From an uncultured Pelagibacteraceae bacterium (lineage in GTDB: Bacteria > Pseudomonadota > Alphaproteobacteria > Pelagibacterales > Pelagibacteraceae): 58,849 nucleotides of DNA. Of the stretch, positions 31,441 to 42,889 are shown one piece after another; position 1 is the first letter of the stretch; each line of letters opens with the position of its first letter. Made by a program: the position numbers and the translations under genes. The stretch covers positions 1-58,849 of the forward strand of contig CACKTW010000003.1 in NCBI GenBank assembly GCA_902603215.1. Direction: 5' to 3'. The notes under the pieces are model-generated. The model made no database searches, was not told where the DNA came from, and saw nothing but the letters and a program-made list of their open reading frames with translations.

Positions 31441-34400
31441 TTATTTAATGTCTTGGAGAGAAGTGACGGTAATTTTTTTTAATTTCAAAGATTTAATAGC
31501 CTCTAAACATGCATAAGCTGTTGACATATTTGTGCAGTAGGGAACCTTGTTTATTAATGTTGCTCTTCTTAAAGCAATTGCGTCTTGAACACGATATTCA
31601 CTTCTTCCACCTCCGGTATTAATTACTAAAGCAATTTTTTTTGAATTTAACACATCAACTATGTGTGGCGAACCTCCGCTAACTTTATTTATTTTTTTAC
31701 ATTTTAAGCCACTTCTTTTGATTGCATTTGCCGTACCTTCTGTGCCACAAAGTGTAAAATTTAATTTTACAAGTTGTTTTGCTAAATCTACTCCTTCATT
31801 TTTATGATTGTCTTTTAGAGAAATGAAAGCCAAGCCTTTAGTTGGCAAAGAATTTTCAGAAGCAATTTGACTTTTAGCGTATGCAAGACCGAAATCTTTA
31901 TCTAATCCCATTACTTCTCCCGTAGATTTCATTTCAGGTCCTAACAAAACATCAACATTTGGAAATTTATTAAATGGAAAAACAGCCTCTTTAACTGCAT
32001 ACATATTTTTATTTTTGTTTTTTAAATTAAATTTAGATAATTTTTCACCTGCCATTATTCTTGAGGCAATTTTAGCCAAAGGGATTCCTTTAGCTTTAGA
32101 AACAAAAGGGACGGTCCTGCTAGCTCTTGGATTGACCTCAATAATAAAAATTTCATCATTTTTAATTGCAAATTGAACATTCATAAAACCTTTGACTTTT
32201 AGAGCCAAAGCTAATTTTTTTGTTTGATTATTAATTTCTTTAATTAATTCTTTCTTAATAGCAATAGGAGGAAGGCAGCATGCTGAATCACCAGAATGTA
32301 TGCCGGCTTCCTCAATATGTTGCATGATACCTGCAACAAAAACTTTTTTGCCATCTGAAATAGCATCTACATCAACTTCCATTGCATTATTTATAAATTT
32401 ATCAATTAAAATTGGATTATTTTCTCCAGCTTTAAAAGCTTCTTGAACAAAATCTTTTAGCTGATTTTTTTCATAAACTATTTCCATCGCTCTACCACCC
32501 AATACATATGATGGTCGGACTAATAATGGTAATTCAATCTTCGAAGCAATTTTAATTGCCTCGTCATATGTTTTTGCAATTCCACTATCTGCTTGTTTTA
32601 ATTTTAATTTAATTAAAAGTTTTCTGAATCTTTCTCTATCTTCAGCTAAATCAATAGAAGAATATTGAGTTCCTATTATTGGGAATGAATTTTCATTGAG
32701 AAATTTTGCTAGTTTAATTGGAGTTTGGCCTCCAAATTGAGCTATTATTCCAACTAAATTTCCATTTGATTTTTCTTTTAGTATGATGTTGTGAACATAC
32801 TCTTCTATTAATGGCTCGAAGTATAATCTATCACTTGTGTCATAATCAGTAGAGACAGTTTCAGGGTTACAATTTATCATTATTGTCTCAAAACCAGATT
32901 CTTTCAAAGAGTAACTTGCTTGACAACAGCAGTAATCAAATTCAATTCCTTGACCTATTCTGTTTGGCCCTCCACCTAAAATAATAATTTTTTTCTTTGA
33001 AGATGGATTAGCTTCACATTCAGTATTTATTGAAAAGTTTCTTTGATATGTGGAATACATGTAAGGAGTGAACGATTTGAATTCAGCCGCACAAGTATCA
33101 ACTTTTTTATAAACAGGAAAAACTTTAAGAGCCACTCTCTTTGATCTCACAAGTTTTTCACTCATATTAGAAAGTTTAGCAATTTTTTTATCTGAAAATC
33201 CTATAGATTTTAATTTATTAAATTCATTGAATTTTTTTGGTATTCCTTTTTTTTTTATCTCGTTTTCCGAATCTACAATTTCTTTTATTTGCTCCAAAAA
33301 CCATGGATCAATTCCAGACAATTTATATATTTTTCTTAAATCTATTTTTTTTCTTATCGCCTCAGCAACCAAAAGCAATTTATTTGGAATATTTATTTTT
33401 AATTTTTTCTCAATTTTTTTTTTATTTAAATTAAAAATTCTATCTAATCCTGATAAACCAATTTCTAAAGATACAAGTGCTTTTTGCAAAGACTCTTTAA
33501 AATTTCTGCCAATAGCCATTGCTTCCCCTACAGATTTCATTGATGTACCTAAAATAGCTGGTGATTGAGAAAATTTTTCAAAAGTAAATCTTGGTACTTT
33601 AGTTACAACATAATCAATAGTTGGCTCAAATGAAGCAGGAGTTGTCTTTGTTATTTCATTTTTTAATTCATCAAGAGTGTATCCAATTGCTAATTTTGCT
33701 GCAATTTTTGCAATAGGAAATCCCGTTGCCTTTGATGCTAACGCTGATGACCTTGAAACTCTTGGATTCATTTCAATTATAACCATTCTTCCATTCTTGG
33801 GGTTAATTGCGAATTGAACATTTGATCCTCCAGTTTCAACGCCAATTTTTCTTAAGCATGCAATAGATGCATTTCTCATAACTTGGTATTCTTTATCTGT
33901 AAGTGTTAAAGCTGGCGCAACAGTAATCGAGTCTCCAGTATGAATACCCATTGGATCAACATTTTCTATTGAGCAAACAATTATACAGTTATCTTTTTTA
34001 TCTCTAACAACCTCCATTTCAAATTCTTTCCATTTCTCCAAACATTCTTCAACAAGAACTTGATTTACGGGAGAGGCATGCAAGCCTTCTTTAATAATTT
34101 TAAAAAATTCTTTTTTTGATCTTGCAATACCTCCGCCTAACCCACCTAAAGTAAAAGACGGCCTTATAATTGCCGGCAAACCAATTTTTTTAAAACATTT
34201 TTGAGCTTGTTTAATATTGTTCACTATCTTAGATCTTGGAAGGTCTAGCCCAATATCACTCATATTTTTTCTAAACTTTTTTCTATCTTCAGCGTTAGAG
34301 ATGGCTTTTGCATTTGCGCCAATTAGTTCAATCTTATATTTTTTTAACAATCCTACTTTTTCTGCTTTGATTGCTAAATTTAATGCTGTTTGTCCTCCCA

Positions 34401-34668
34401 TTGTTGGTAAAATTGCATTAGGGTTTTCTTTTTTTAAAATTTTTTCCAAGATATCAATTGTAATTGGTTCAATGTATGTCTTATCCGCAACACCAGGATC
34501 TGTCATTATAGTTGCTGGATTAGAATTAATTAAAACAACTTTGTAACCCTCATCTTTTAATGCCTTGCATGCCTGTGTTCCAGAGTAATCAAATTCACAT
34601 GCTTGACCAATTATTATTGGACCAGCACCAACGACTAAAATTTTTTTAATATCTTTTCTTTTTGGCAT
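31441..34668 (-). CDS. carB: Carbamoyl-phosphate synthase large subunit
   Basis: [70 protein letters not shown]. Confidence 0.98.
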   Translation of the reverse strand: MPKRKDIKKILVVGAGPIIIGQACEFDYSGTQACKALKDEGYKVVLINSNPATIMTDPGVADKTYIEPITIDILEKILKKENPNAILPTMGGQTALNLAIKAEKVGLLKKYKIELIGANAKAISNAEDRKKFRKNMSDIGLDLPRSKIVNNIKQAQKCFKKIGLPAIIRPSFTLGGLGGGIARSKKEFFKIIKEGLHASPVNQVLVEECLEKWKEFEMEVVRDKKDNCIIVCSIENVDPMGIHTGDSITVAPALTLTDKEYQVMRNASIACLRKIGVETGGSNVQFAINPKNGRMVIIEMNPRVSRSSALASKATGFPIAKIAAKLAIGYTLDELKNEITKTTPASFEPTIDYVVTKVPRFTFEKFSQSPAILGTSMKSVGEAMAIGRNFKESLQKALVSLEIGLSGLDRIFNLNKKKIEKKLKINIPNKLLLVAEAIRKKIDLRKIYKLSGIDPWFLEQIKEIVDSENEIKKKGIPKKFNEFNKLKSIGFSDKKIAKLSNMSEKLVRSKRVALKVFPVYKKVDTCAAEFKSFTPYMYSTYQRNFSINTECEANPSSKKKIIILGGGPNRIGQGIEFDYCCCQASYSLKESGFETIMINCNPETVSTDYDTSDRLYFEPLIEEYVHNIILKEKSNGNLVGIIAQFGGQTPIKLAKFLNENSFPIIGTQYSSIDLAEDRERFRKLLIKLKLKQADSGIAKTYDEAIKIASKIELPLLVRPSYVLGGRAMEIVYEKNQLKDFVQEAFKAGENNPILIDKFINNAMEVDVDAISDGKKVFVAGIMQHIEEAGIHSGDSACCLPPIAIKKELIKEINNQTKKLALALKVKGFMNVQFAIKNDEIFIIEVNPRASRTVPFVSKAKGIPLAKIASRIMAGEKLSKFNLKNKNKNMYAVKEAVFPFNKFPNVDVLLGPEMKSTGEVMGLDKDFGLAYAKSQIASENSLPTKGLAFISLKDNHKNEGVDLAKQLVKLNFTLCGTEGTANAIKRSGLKCKKINKVSGGSPHIVDVLNSKKIALVINTGGGRSEYRVQDAIALRRATLINKVPYCTNMSTAYACLEAIKSLKLKKITVTSLQDIK

Positions 34669-35839
34669 TTTTTTTTATTTCTTTAATAAATTGATTAAAT
34701 AAATAATGACTGTCTTGTGGCCCTGGATTTGATTCGGGGTGATACTGAACTGAAGATATTGGTTTGTTTTTTAATTTAATCCCTTCAACACAATCATCAA
34801 ATAGGGACTTATGAGTAATCTCAACATTTTTTGGTAAACTTTTTTTAATTATTTCAAAGCCGTGATTTTGACTGGTTATTTCAACTTTATTATTGATTAA
34901 ATTTTTGACAGGATGATTTGCTCCCCTATGGCCCAATTTCATTTTTTTTGTTTTTGCTTTTAGTGCCAAAGCTAACAATTGATGTCCAAGACATATACCA
35001 AATATAGGAATGTTGGCTTTTATCAGTTTTTGAATAATCTTTATAGCGTATTTACCAGTTGCAGCAGGATCGCCAGGACCATTTGATAAAAAAATACCAT
35101 CAGGTTTTGTTTTCAAAATTTCTTCAGCGCTCATTTTGCAAGGAACCACAATTACATCACATGCGAAGTTAGAAAAGTATCGTAAAATATTTTTTTTAAT
35201 TCCATAATCAATTGCGACTATCTTTAAATTTTTCCTTTTATTTTTCACATAACCTTTTTCTTTGCTCCAGGTTTTAAAACCTTTCCAAATATATTTTTTT
35301 GGAGTAGTAACAATTTTTGCTAGATCTAGTCCATTGAGACCAGACCATTTCGAGGATGAATTAATTAATTTTCTTAAATTAAACCTACCAGTTTTATTAT
35401 TGGATATGGTTCCTTTGGGAGCACCTTTATCTCTAATAAAATTGGTTAAGCTTCTTGTATCTAAGCCAGTTAATCCAACAATCTTATATTTTTTAAGCCA
35501 TGCGTCTAAATCTTTTAACGATCTATAGTTTGATGGGTTAGTGATTTCAGAATTAAAAATTACACCTTTTGTCCAAATTTTATCTGACTCATGATCCTCA
35601 TTGTTCGTTCCAACATTTCCAATGTGAGGAAATGTAAAATTTATAATTTGTCCTGCATAAGATGGATCAGATATAATTTCCTGATAACCTGTTAAAGATG
35701 TGTTAAAGCAAATCTCACCTGTTGCCGTTCCTTCAAACCCTATACCAATTCCTCTAAAAACTTTCTTATTTTCAAGAACTAAAACGCCTGGGGTAAATTT
35801 TGAATTTTTTATTGAGTTTACTTTTTGTTTTTTGGTCAA
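34646..35839 (-). CDS. carA: Carbamoyl-phosphate synthase small subunit (TTG start)
   Basis: [65 protein letters not shown]; in-frame TAA immediately upstream of TTG 35839-35837. Confidence 0.97.
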   Translation of the reverse strand: MTKKQKVNSIKNSKFTPGVLVLENKKVFRGIGIGFEGTATGEICFNTSLTGYQEIISDPSYAGQIINFTFPHIGNVGTNNEDHESDKIWTKGVIFNSEITNPSNYRSLKDLDAWLKKYKIVGLTGLDTRSLTNFIRDKGAPKGTISNNKTGRFNLRKLINSSSKWSGLNGLDLAKIVTTPKKYIWKGFKTWSKEKGYVKNKRKNLKIVAIDYGIKKNILRYFSNFACDVIVVPCKMSAEEILKTKPDGIFLSNGPGDPAATGKYAIKIIQKLIKANIPIFGICLGHQLLALALKAKTKKMKLGHRGANHPVKNLINNKVEITSQNHGFEIIKKSLPKNVEITHKSLFDDCVEGIKLKNKPISSVQYHPESNPGPQDSHYLFNQFIKEIKKNAKKKRY

Positions 35840-35976
35840 TTACAACTCATGAGTTAAAGGTTATTACAATAAAACATGATTTTGCGCAACATAAGAAATT
35901 GAATTAAATACGTAAATAAACCTAATTTTTGTTTTGAAGAATTAATTTATTTAAGTAGATTAGGTTTGTAAAAAGC

Positions 35977-36435
35977 ATGTCTCTAAGAACTGAAATTGAA
36001 AACAAGTTACAAAATGCACTCAAAGAGAGAGATAAAGTTAAAATATCAACCCTAAGGCTTGTTATAGCCGCTATAAAAGATCGAGATATTGCGGTCAGAA
36101 CAAATGATAATAAAAGCGGAATTCAGGATGATGATATCAAACAACTTTTGAAGAAAATGATTAAACAAAGAAACGAATCAATTGAGATATATAAAAAAAA
36201 TAACAGAAATGATCTTTTGGAAACTGAATTAAAAGAAACAGAGGTAATAAGGTCGTTTTTGCCAAAACAACTAACTGATGATGAAGTTTTAAAAATTTGC
36301 AAGGATACAATTAAATCTGTTGGTGCTGCTAGCACCAAAGACATTGGGAAAGTAATGGGATCATTAAAGAAAAAATATTCTGATACCATTGATTTTGCAA
36401 AAGCAGGCTCGGCCATTAAAGATTTGTTAAAATGA
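35977..36435 (+). CDS. GatB/YqeY domain protein
   Basis: KERDKVKISTLRLVIAAIKDRDIA, DDDIKQLLKKMIKQRNESIEIYKKNNR, GKVMGSLKKKYSDTIDFAKAG. Confidence 0.94.
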   Translation: MSLRTEIENKLQNALKERDKVKISTLRLVIAAIKDRDIAVRTNDNKSGIQDDDIKQLLKKMIKQRNESIEIYKKNNRNDLLETELKETEVIRSFLPKQLTDDEVLKICKDTIKSVGAASTKDIGKVMGSLKKKYSDTIDFAKAGSAIKDLLK

Positions 36436-36444
36436 TAGAAGTTA

Positions 36445-38238
36445 ATGAAATATCCTAAAGAATATATTGAAGAAATCAAAACAAGATTAAAAGTTTCAAC
36501 AGTTGTTGGTCGCTCAATTAATTTAAAAAAAAGAGGAAAAGAATTTGTTGGATTATCTCCTTTTAAAAATGAAAAAACACCATCTTTTACAGTAAACGAT
36601 CAAAAAGGATTTTATCACTGTTTTAGCTCAGGAGAGCATGGAAATATATTTGACTTTTTAATGAAAACACAAAACTTTAAATTTGGTGAAGCGGTTAGAA
36701 AATTAGCATCAGAAGCTGGAATGCCAATTTATAAATTTACAAAATTTGATGAAGAAAAAGATAAAAAATGGAAAATTTACTCAAAAATTTTAGAAAGTTA
36801 TAAACTTTATTACAATAAAGAGTTAAAGAATCAAAATAATAAAGAATTAACTTCTTACTTAAACAAAAGAGGCTTGTCAGAAAAACAAATTGAAGATTTT
36901 AAAATTGGTTTTGTTCCAAACAATCCAAATTTTTTTGGTTTATTAAGAAAAGAATATAGTGAAGACGAGATTATGCTTTCCGGACTTTTTTATTTGGATG
37001 AAAAGAATAACAAATATGTTGAAAGATTTAGAGATAGAATACTTTTTCCAATAAATGGATTGAGTGGATCCACAATAGCTTTTGGCGGAAGAGCAATTTC
37101 AGAAAAAAAATTAGCTAAATATATAAATTCTCCTGAAACTTTGTTTTTTAAGAAAGGAAATTTTTTATTTAATTTAGATAAAGCTAGACAGTTATCTTTT
37201 TCAAAAGACGAGATGTTTCTTGTTGAAGGATATATGGATGTAATAAGTTTAAATAAATTTGGAATCAAAAATGTTGTTGCTAATCTTGGTACAGCTTTGA
37301 CAGAAAATCAAATTCAATCAATTTGGCGATTTTATAGTCATGTTATTATATGTTTTGATGGTGACACAGGAGGCGTTGGTGCTGCCGTTCGTGCCGCAGA
37401 AAGATTAATTAGTTTAACAAAACCAAATCAAAACATTTCATTTCTTTTTTTGCCTAATAATGATGATCCTGACACTTTTATTCACAAAAATGGTAAAGAA
37501 GGTTTTATTTCTTATTCAGAAAAAAAGATTTCCATATATGATTTTATTTGGAATTATCACTTCAAAAATACTAGAACAAATGAACCACAATCTGTTGCCG
37601 AATTAGAAAAGAATCTAAAAAACTTATCAAATAAAATTTTAGATGAAACTACCAAAAAATATACATTGGAATTTTTTTTAAAAAAACTTTCATTTTTAAC
37701 TCCATTTTCAAATGAAAAAAGAAATTACTTTAAAAAACAGAGTGGGGCACAACATCAGCCATTAGATTTAACAAAAAAAATATTTTTAAAGAAAAAAAAT
37801 TATGAAACATTTGAAATTAAAGAATTTTCAATATTTCATTTAATTATAAATCATCTTCATATATTTCAAAAAAAAATAGAACTATTATCCGAACTAAACC
37901 TATATTCTCAAACAAGTAAGGATTTTTTAAATGCGTTAATTGAAAAAATTTCTTCAAAAGAAATTTTTGATAATGAAAGTTTTAAGGAAAAATTTAAAGG
38001 AACAAAATATATAGAATTCATAAATAATATTAATCAAATGTCAGCCGTAAAATATATAATTAAAAAAACACAAGATGAAAATCAAATATTGTCATTATAT
38101 GACGAAATGGCAAATGATTTAAGCAAATTTGAAATTAGTAATAAAATAAAAATTCTGGAAAACAAATTAATAAAAGATATGAACGATAAAACCTATAAAG
38201 AGTTAATTGATCTTAAAAAATTAGCTAATAATAGCTAA
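36445..38238 (+). CDS. dnaG: DNA primase
   Basis: GLSPFKNEKTPSFTVNDQKGFYHCFSSGEHGNIFDFLMKTQNF, FGGRAISE, LVEGYMDVISLNKFG, CFDGDTGG. Confidence 0.97.
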   Translation: MKYPKEYIEEIKTRLKVSTVVGRSINLKKRGKEFVGLSPFKNEKTPSFTVNDQKGFYHCFSSGEHGNIFDFLMKTQNFKFGEAVRKLASEAGMPIYKFTKFDEEKDKKWKIYSKILESYKLYYNKELKNQNNKELTSYLNKRGLSEKQIEDFKIGFVPNNPNFFGLLRKEYSEDEIMLSGLFYLDEKNNKYVERFRDRILFPINGLSGSTIAFGGRAISEKKLAKYINSPETLFFKKGNFLFNLDKARQLSFSKDEMFLVEGYMDVISLNKFGIKNVVANLGTALTENQIQSIWRFYSHVIICFDGDTGGVGAAVRAAERLISLTKPNQNISFLFLPNNDDPDTFIHKNGKEGFISYSEKKISIYDFIWNYHFKNTRTNEPQSVAELEKNLKNLSNKILDETTKKYTLEFFLKKLSFLTPFSNEKRNYFKKQSGAQHQPLDLTKKIFLKKKNYETFEIKEFSIFHLIINHLHIFQKKIELLSELNLYSQTSKDFLNALIEKISSKEIFDNESFKEKFKGTKYIEFINNINQMSAVKYIIKKTQDENQILSLYDEMANDLSKFEISNKIKILENKLIKDMNDKTYKELIDLKKLANNS

Positions 38239-38297
38239 AATAATAATAGATTTTTTTGATTTAATGGCTATATATCTCTAGGGGCATCATAAAGATT

Positions 38298-40175
38298 GTG
38301 GAAAAAATAATTACAAAATCATTTGCTAGATTGATGGGCAGAGGTATTCATCGTGGTTTTATAACCAACGATGAACTAATTAAATCTCTTGGAAAAAGAA
38401 ACTCAACTCCACAAAATTTAGAGCAAGCATTTTTACATATCCTAGATAGCAAAATTTCTTTGGTAGCAAATAAATCAGATTATAAAAGTTTAAAGAAAAG
38501 AGACAACTCTTCATCAGAAGAAAGTAAAACTGGAGATAAGAGTGATGATCCTATTAGAATGTATCTAAGAGAGATGGGAGGAGTAGAACTCTTATCAAGA
38601 GAAGGGGAAATTGCAATAGCGAAACGTATAGAAGCTGGAAAAAATGTGATGCTTAACGCATTATCAGAAAGTCCTATAACAGGAAGAAAAATTTTTGAGT
38701 GGGATCAAAAACTTCAAAAAGACGAAATTTTAGTTAGAGAAATTATTGATATAGATACAAACTATGATGATGAAAAGTTAGAAGCACAAGATAATAAACA
38801 AGATAATAAAAAAGAAACAAAAAAAGATAAAAAAACCATCAACAAAAATGAAGAAAAAGAAAATAATCAAAATGCATCAGAAGAAACTAATAATAATGAG
38901 GACGATGAATTTAATGTTTCCTTAGCTGCGATGGAGACCGAAATTAAACCTAAGGTGTTAAAAACAATTAGCAATTTATCTAAAAATTATAATAAATTAT
39001 TAAACTATCAAAAGGAAAAATTAGATTTTGTAATAAATTCAAAAAAATTTTCCCCCATTAAAGAAAAAAGTTCAAAAAGAATAATTAAAGACATTGTTGA
39101 AAGAATCAAAAGTTTGCAGTTAGCGCCATTCGTGCTCGACGAACTTGTTGAAATGCACTATGCTGAAAGTAAAAAGATTTTATCGCTTGAAGGAATCCTT
39201 TTGAGGTTAGCTCAAGAAAATAATATTCCAAGACAAGAATTTGTTAAGTTTTACCTTGGAAATGAAATTAATCCAAACTTAATTAATTTTTTAAATGATA
39301 ATAAAGTTTGGAAAAATTTTTTTCAGAAAAATAAAAAAGAATTTTCTAACATTAGAGAGAGATTGACCGAGTTAAGTCAAAGATTGGGTATAGTTGTTGG
39401 AGATTACAAAGCATTAGTAGGTAGAATTCAAAAGGGTGAAAAAGAATCTAGGTTAGCAAAGAAAGAAATGGTAGAAGCAAATTTAAGGTTGGTTATATCT
39501 ATTGCTAAGAAATACACTAATAGAGGTTTGCAATTTTTAGATCTAATTCAAGAAGGAAATATAGGTTTGATGAAGGCGGTAGACAAGTTTGAATATAGAA
39601 GAGGCTATAAATTTTCCACTTATGCCACTTGGTGGATAAGACAAGCCATAACTCGTTCAATAGCAGATCAGGCAAGAACTATAAGAATACCAGTTCACAT
39701 GATTGAAACAATTAATAAAATTGTTAGAACTCAAAGATTAATTTTAAGCGAACATGGAAGAGAGGCAACTCCCGAAGAACTTGCTCAAAAATTAAGAATG
39801 CCACTTGATAAAGTAAGAAAGGTTCTAAAAATATCAAAAGAACCAGTATCATTAGAAAAAAAAGTTGGGGATGAAGAAGATAGTAGTCTTGGAGATTTCA
39901 TCGAAGACCAAAGCGCTTTGAAACCTTTAGATCAGGCAATTAAATCAAACTTGAGTGCAGCAACAACTAAAATTTTAGCAACTTTAACACCAAGAGAAGA
40001 AAGAGTTTTAAGGATGAGATTTGGAGTTGGAATGAATACAGATCATACATTGGAAGAAGTTGGTTTGCAATTTTCAGTTACAAGAGAAAGAATAAGACAA
40101 ATAGAAGCTAAAGCCTTGAGAAAATTGAAACATCCGAGCAGATCAAAGCAATTAAAAAGCTTTCTTGATAATTAG
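38298..40175 (+). CDS. rpoD: RNA polymerase sigma factor RpoD (GTG start), with Lys/Asn/Glu-rich insertion
   Basis: [79 protein letters not shown]. Confidence 0.98.
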   Translation: MEKIITKSFARLMGRGIHRGFITNDELIKSLGKRNSTPQNLEQAFLHILDSKISLVANKSDYKSLKKRDNSSSEESKTGDKSDDPIRMYLREMGGVELLSREGEIAIAKRIEAGKNVMLNALSESPITGRKIFEWDQKLQKDEILVREIIDIDTNYDDEKLEAQDNKQDNKKETKKDKKTINKNEEKENNQNASEETNNNEDDEFNVSLAAMETEIKPKVLKTISNLSKNYNKLLNYQKEKLDFVINSKKFSPIKEKSSKRIIKDIVERIKSLQLAPFVLDELVEMHYAESKKILSLEGILLRLAQENNIPRQEFVKFYLGNEINPNLINFLNDNKVWKNFFQKNKKEFSNIRERLTELSQRLGIVVGDYKALVGRIQKGEKESRLAKKEMVEANLRLVISIAKKYTNRGLQFLDLIQEGNIGLMKAVDKFEYRRGYKFSTYATWWIRQAITRSIADQARTIRIPVHMIETINKIVRTQRLILSEHGREATPEELAQKLRMPLDKVRKVLKISKEPVSLEKKVGDEEDSSLGDFIEDQSALKPLDQAIKSNLSAATTKILATLTPREERVLRMRFGVGMNTDHTLEEVGLQFSVTRERIRQIEAKALRKLKHPSRSKQLKSFLDN

Positions 40176-40197
40176 TTTTTTGGTAAAAAAAAACAAA

Positions 40198-40274
40198 GGG
40201 CCTGTAGCTCAGCTGGTTAGAGCAGTACACTCATAATGTATTGGTCCCAGGTTCGAATCCTGGCGGGCCCACCA
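40198..40274 (+). tRNA. tRNA with CAU anticodon, probably tRNA-Ile2 (lysidine-modified), CCA encoded
   Basis: GGGCCTG/CGGGCCC acceptor, loop CTCATAA, T-arm CCAGG-TTCGAAT-CCTGG, ACCA end. Ile2 rather than Met is inferred from the acceptor sequence. Confidence 0.9.
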
Positions 40275-40874
40275 TCAGCTGTTAATGAACTCTTCTAGTT
40301 TTTTGAATAAGGCGTTGATATCTCCATCATTACCTTCAATGATTGAAGCAAATTCCTCTTTCTGAGTTCTTGCCAAGCTTAATCCTTCAATAATTAAATC
40401 TCTTATTAAGGGTTTTTCAGGATTTTTTGTATAAACTCTCCAGTCAACTTTGACTTCTGGTTTTTTACTGGTTGCTTCTAAAAGGCTAAAAACAATTGTA
40501 TATTTGTCGTTTTTCTTTTCTGTAGAAATTACATTTATTTTGGGATCCGAGTATTCTGTTAATCGAGAAACAAAAGTTTTTAAAAAATATTTTTGAAATA
40601 AATCTGCATATTTCTTTTTTTGTTCGTCATTTAATTGTTTTCTATATGATCCAAGCGTGTACATTCCTATCCCTTTAATATCGACAGTTTTAACAGCTAG
40701 TTTGGCTAAATTTTCTGATTTGTATTCTTTTGAGTTTGTTGCTTTTAAAATAACTTGTGCTTCATTGACAATATTTTCAATAAATAACCTTGGTTCTTGA
40801 GCCTTTAGATTCAAAGTTCCGATTAAAAAGAATATAAAAATTAGATTAATAAAAAAAATAAATTTTTTTTTCAT
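40275..40874 (-). CDS. mlaC: MlaC/Ttg2D-type phospholipid-binding protein
   Basis: Signal peptide; LGSYRKQLNDEQKKKYADLFQKYFLKTFVSRLTEY; VDWRVYTKNPEKPLIRDLIIEGLSLARTQKEEFASII. Confidence 0.9.
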   Translation of the reverse strand: MKKKFIFFINLIFIFFLIGTLNLKAQEPRLFIENIVNEAQVILKATNSKEYKSENLAKLAVKTVDIKGIGMYTLGSYRKQLNDEQKKKYADLFQKYFLKTFVSRLTEYSDPKINVISTEKKNDKYTIVFSLLEATSKKPEVKVDWRVYTKNPEKPLIRDLIIEGLSLARTQKEEFASIIEGNDGDINALFKKLEEFINS

Positions 40875-40887
40875 ATTTTTTATTTTT

Positions 40888-41652
40888 TTATTGGTTGTCT
40901 ATATCATCCCAATCACTATCGTCTTGCGTTTCAGTAATTGTTTTAGAGTTGTTTATTTGATTTTTTCTATTTTGAAGATAAAGACTTTTCAAAGAGGCGT
41001 ATAAATCCATTGAGTTTTTTTCTAAATTATCAAAAGATTCAATATTTTTTGCCCTAAAATCTATGCCTTTTGCTCCAATTGTATAATAATAATCGCTATC
41101 TTTAAAATGTTTCGTGTCGTTTCCAGTTGTTACATTGTACCAAGGATCTCCACCAATTGTTGTTGCAGCAAAACCCACCGCATCCCTAACTGTTGTTGGT
41201 CCAATAATTGGCATTACAAAATAACACCCACTTGGAACTCCCCACGTGGCGAGCGTTTGACCATAATCTTCTTTTTCATAATTTAATCCCATTGCAGAAG
41301 CAGGATCAAATATTCCAAAAATTCCAACCGTTGTATTGATTATAAATCTTGCCGTTGTAACACCCGCTGCTTTAAAATCTCCTTGCAGAATATTGTTAGG
41401 AATCGTCATGACATGACTTAAATTTGAAACAACATTTCCAGTTCCTTGTCTTATCGGGTTTGGAAGAATTCTATAAACCTTTGCAATTGGTTTAAAGGCA
41501 ACCTTGTCTAAGCCTTGATTAAAACTAAATATCGCACGACTTAGACCTTCAAAACATTCGCTCGTTGTATTAGTATTACTTTTAGTATCTGCCAAAACTT
41601 GGCCGCTAGACATTAAAGTGCATAATACGGTTATCCAAATAAGCTTTCTCAT
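40888..41652 (-). CDS. mlaA: MlaA/VacJ family lipoprotein-like protein
   Basis: SRAIFSFNQGLDKVAFKPIAKVYRILPNPIRQGTGNVVSNL, YEKEDYGQTLATWGVPSGCYFVMPIIGPTTVRDAVG. Confidence 0.93.
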   Translation of the reverse strand: MRKLIWITVLCTLMSSGQVLADTKSNTNTTSECFEGLSRAIFSFNQGLDKVAFKPIAKVYRILPNPIRQGTGNVVSNLSHVMTIPNNILQGDFKAAGVTTARFIINTTVGIFGIFDPASAMGLNYEKEDYGQTLATWGVPSGCYFVMPIIGPTTVRDAVGFAATTIGGDPWYNVTTGNDTKHFKDSDYYYTIGAKGIDFRAKNIESFDNLEKNSMDLYASLKSLYLQNRKNQINNSKTITETQDDSDWDDIDNQ

Positions 41653-41760
41653 ATCAATTTCCTAATTGTTAGCCTTTTGTATATAGATAAATATATCAAT
41701 ATCAATATACAAATGTGTTATAAAATCCTAATATTTAGGCTAAAAAAAGACTGAAAAATA

Positions 41761-42498
41761 ATGATTTTTGAAAAATTTTCAATAAATTTTGATAAAAAAA
41801 AGAGGTCAAAAAATCAGATAAAATTCTTAATTTTCCATTATACAGGAATGCAATCAGAGATAGAATCTTTGAAAAGACTATGTAACCCAAAATCCAAAGT
41901 AAGTTGCCATTATTTTATAGGTTTCAGTGGAAAAATTACCAGACTGGTTCCTGATGAATTTTCAGCATGGCATGCGGGAAAGTCTAATTGGAAAAATATT
42001 AATTTGTTAAATAGATATTCAATTGGGATAGAATTAGCTAATCCAGGTCATCAGTTTGGTTACAGGAAATTTAAGAAATCACAAATAAATTCTTTAAAAA
42101 AAATTTCAAAGCTATTAATTAAAAAATACAAAATATCAAAAACTAATATAGTGGGACATTCAGATGTTGCTCCACTAAGAAAGAAGGATCCCGGTGAAAA
42201 ATTTCCTTGGAAAAGTTTAGCTTCGTCTAATGTGGGTTTATGGCATAAATTGAAGGATAGAGAATTAAAAAAAAGAAGAAAAAATAAAATAAATAACAGG
42301 GAAAAAAAATTTTTTTTTAAATATATTAGAAAAATAGGCTACAAAATTAACTATAATGTAAAAAAAACAGTATATCAAAAAAGAGTTACGCAAGCTTTTC
42401 AAAGACGATTTAGACCAGAAAGTATATCGGGAATTATTGATCAAGAGTGCCTATTAATTGCAAAAAACCTAGCTTTTTTGATCAAAAATAAAACTTGA
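41761..42498 (+). CDS. N-acetylmuramoyl-L-alanine amidase (Amidase_2/AmpD-AmiD family)
   Basis: LIFHYTGMQSEIESLKRL, VSCHYFIGFSGKITRLVPDEFSAWHAGKSNW, SIGIELANPGH, VGHSDVAPLRKKDPGEKFPW. Confidence 0.93.
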   Translation: MIFEKFSINFDKKKRSKNQIKFLIFHYTGMQSEIESLKRLCNPKSKVSCHYFIGFSGKITRLVPDEFSAWHAGKSNWKNINLLNRYSIGIELANPGHQFGYRKFKKSQINSLKKISKLLIKKYKISKTNIVGHSDVAPLRKKDPGEKFPWKSLASSNVGLWHKLKDRELKKRRKNKINNREKKFFFKYIRKIGYKINYNVKKTVYQKRVTQAFQRRFRPESISGIIDQECLLIAKNLAFLIKNKT

Positions 42499-42528
42499 AT
42501 AATCTTTGTTTTATAATAGTTTGATTTT

Positions 42529-42889
42529 GCTAGATAAATGACTTGTCGCTTTTTTGCTTGCAAAAAAGAGGAAAGTCCGGGCTCTATAAAGACACGGTGC
42601 CAGATAACTTCTGGCGGGGGCGACCCCAGGGACAGTGCCACAGAAAATAAACCGCCTGATCAAGGCAAGGGTGAAAAGGTGTGGTAAGAGCACACCGGTT
42701 TTTTGGTAACAAAAAACGCATGGAAAACCCCACCGGGAGCAAGACCAAATAGAGATGACAACGTTTCTTTTGAAACAAAAAACAGTCTTTAGTTAGTCAT
42801 CAGGGTTGGTTGCTTGAGCTAAGAGGTGACTTTTAGCCTAGAGAAATGACATGTTTTAATGACAAAACCCGGCTTACAGTTTATCTAGC
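42529..42889 (+). ncRNA. rnpB: RNase P RNA, class A
   Basis: GAGGAAAGTCCGGGCT, CAGGGACAGTGCCACAGAAAATAA, GGGTGAAAAGGTGTGGTAAGAGCACACC, CCACCGGGAGCAAGACCAAATAG; termini pair perfectly as P1 (GCTAGATAAA/TTTATCTAGC). Confidence 0.96.

Noticed and set aside
33227-34546. Plus-strand ORFs opposite carB (33227-33568, 33237-33434, 34217-34546)
   Set aside because: Phe/Ile/Ser-rich hydrophobic translations typical of antisense frames of AT-rich genes.
36123-36479. 118-aa minus-strand ORF opposite yqeY
   Set aside because: Antisense shadow; the plus-strand YqeY frame is clearly the gene.
38239-38297. Regulatory RNA or riboswitch upstream of rpoD
   Set aside because: Only about 59 bp of AT-rich sequence with no recognisable conserved RNA motif.
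42495-42517. Complete sigma70 promoter for rnpB
   Set aside because: A TATAAT (42512-42517) is present, but no convincing -35 at 16-18 bp spacing, so I did not list it as a feature.
42441-42778. Three minus-strand ORFs (42441-42641, 42511-42693, 42584-42778)
   Set aside because: They lie antisense over RNase P RNA and the end of the amidase gene; the RNA gene explains the conserved sequence.
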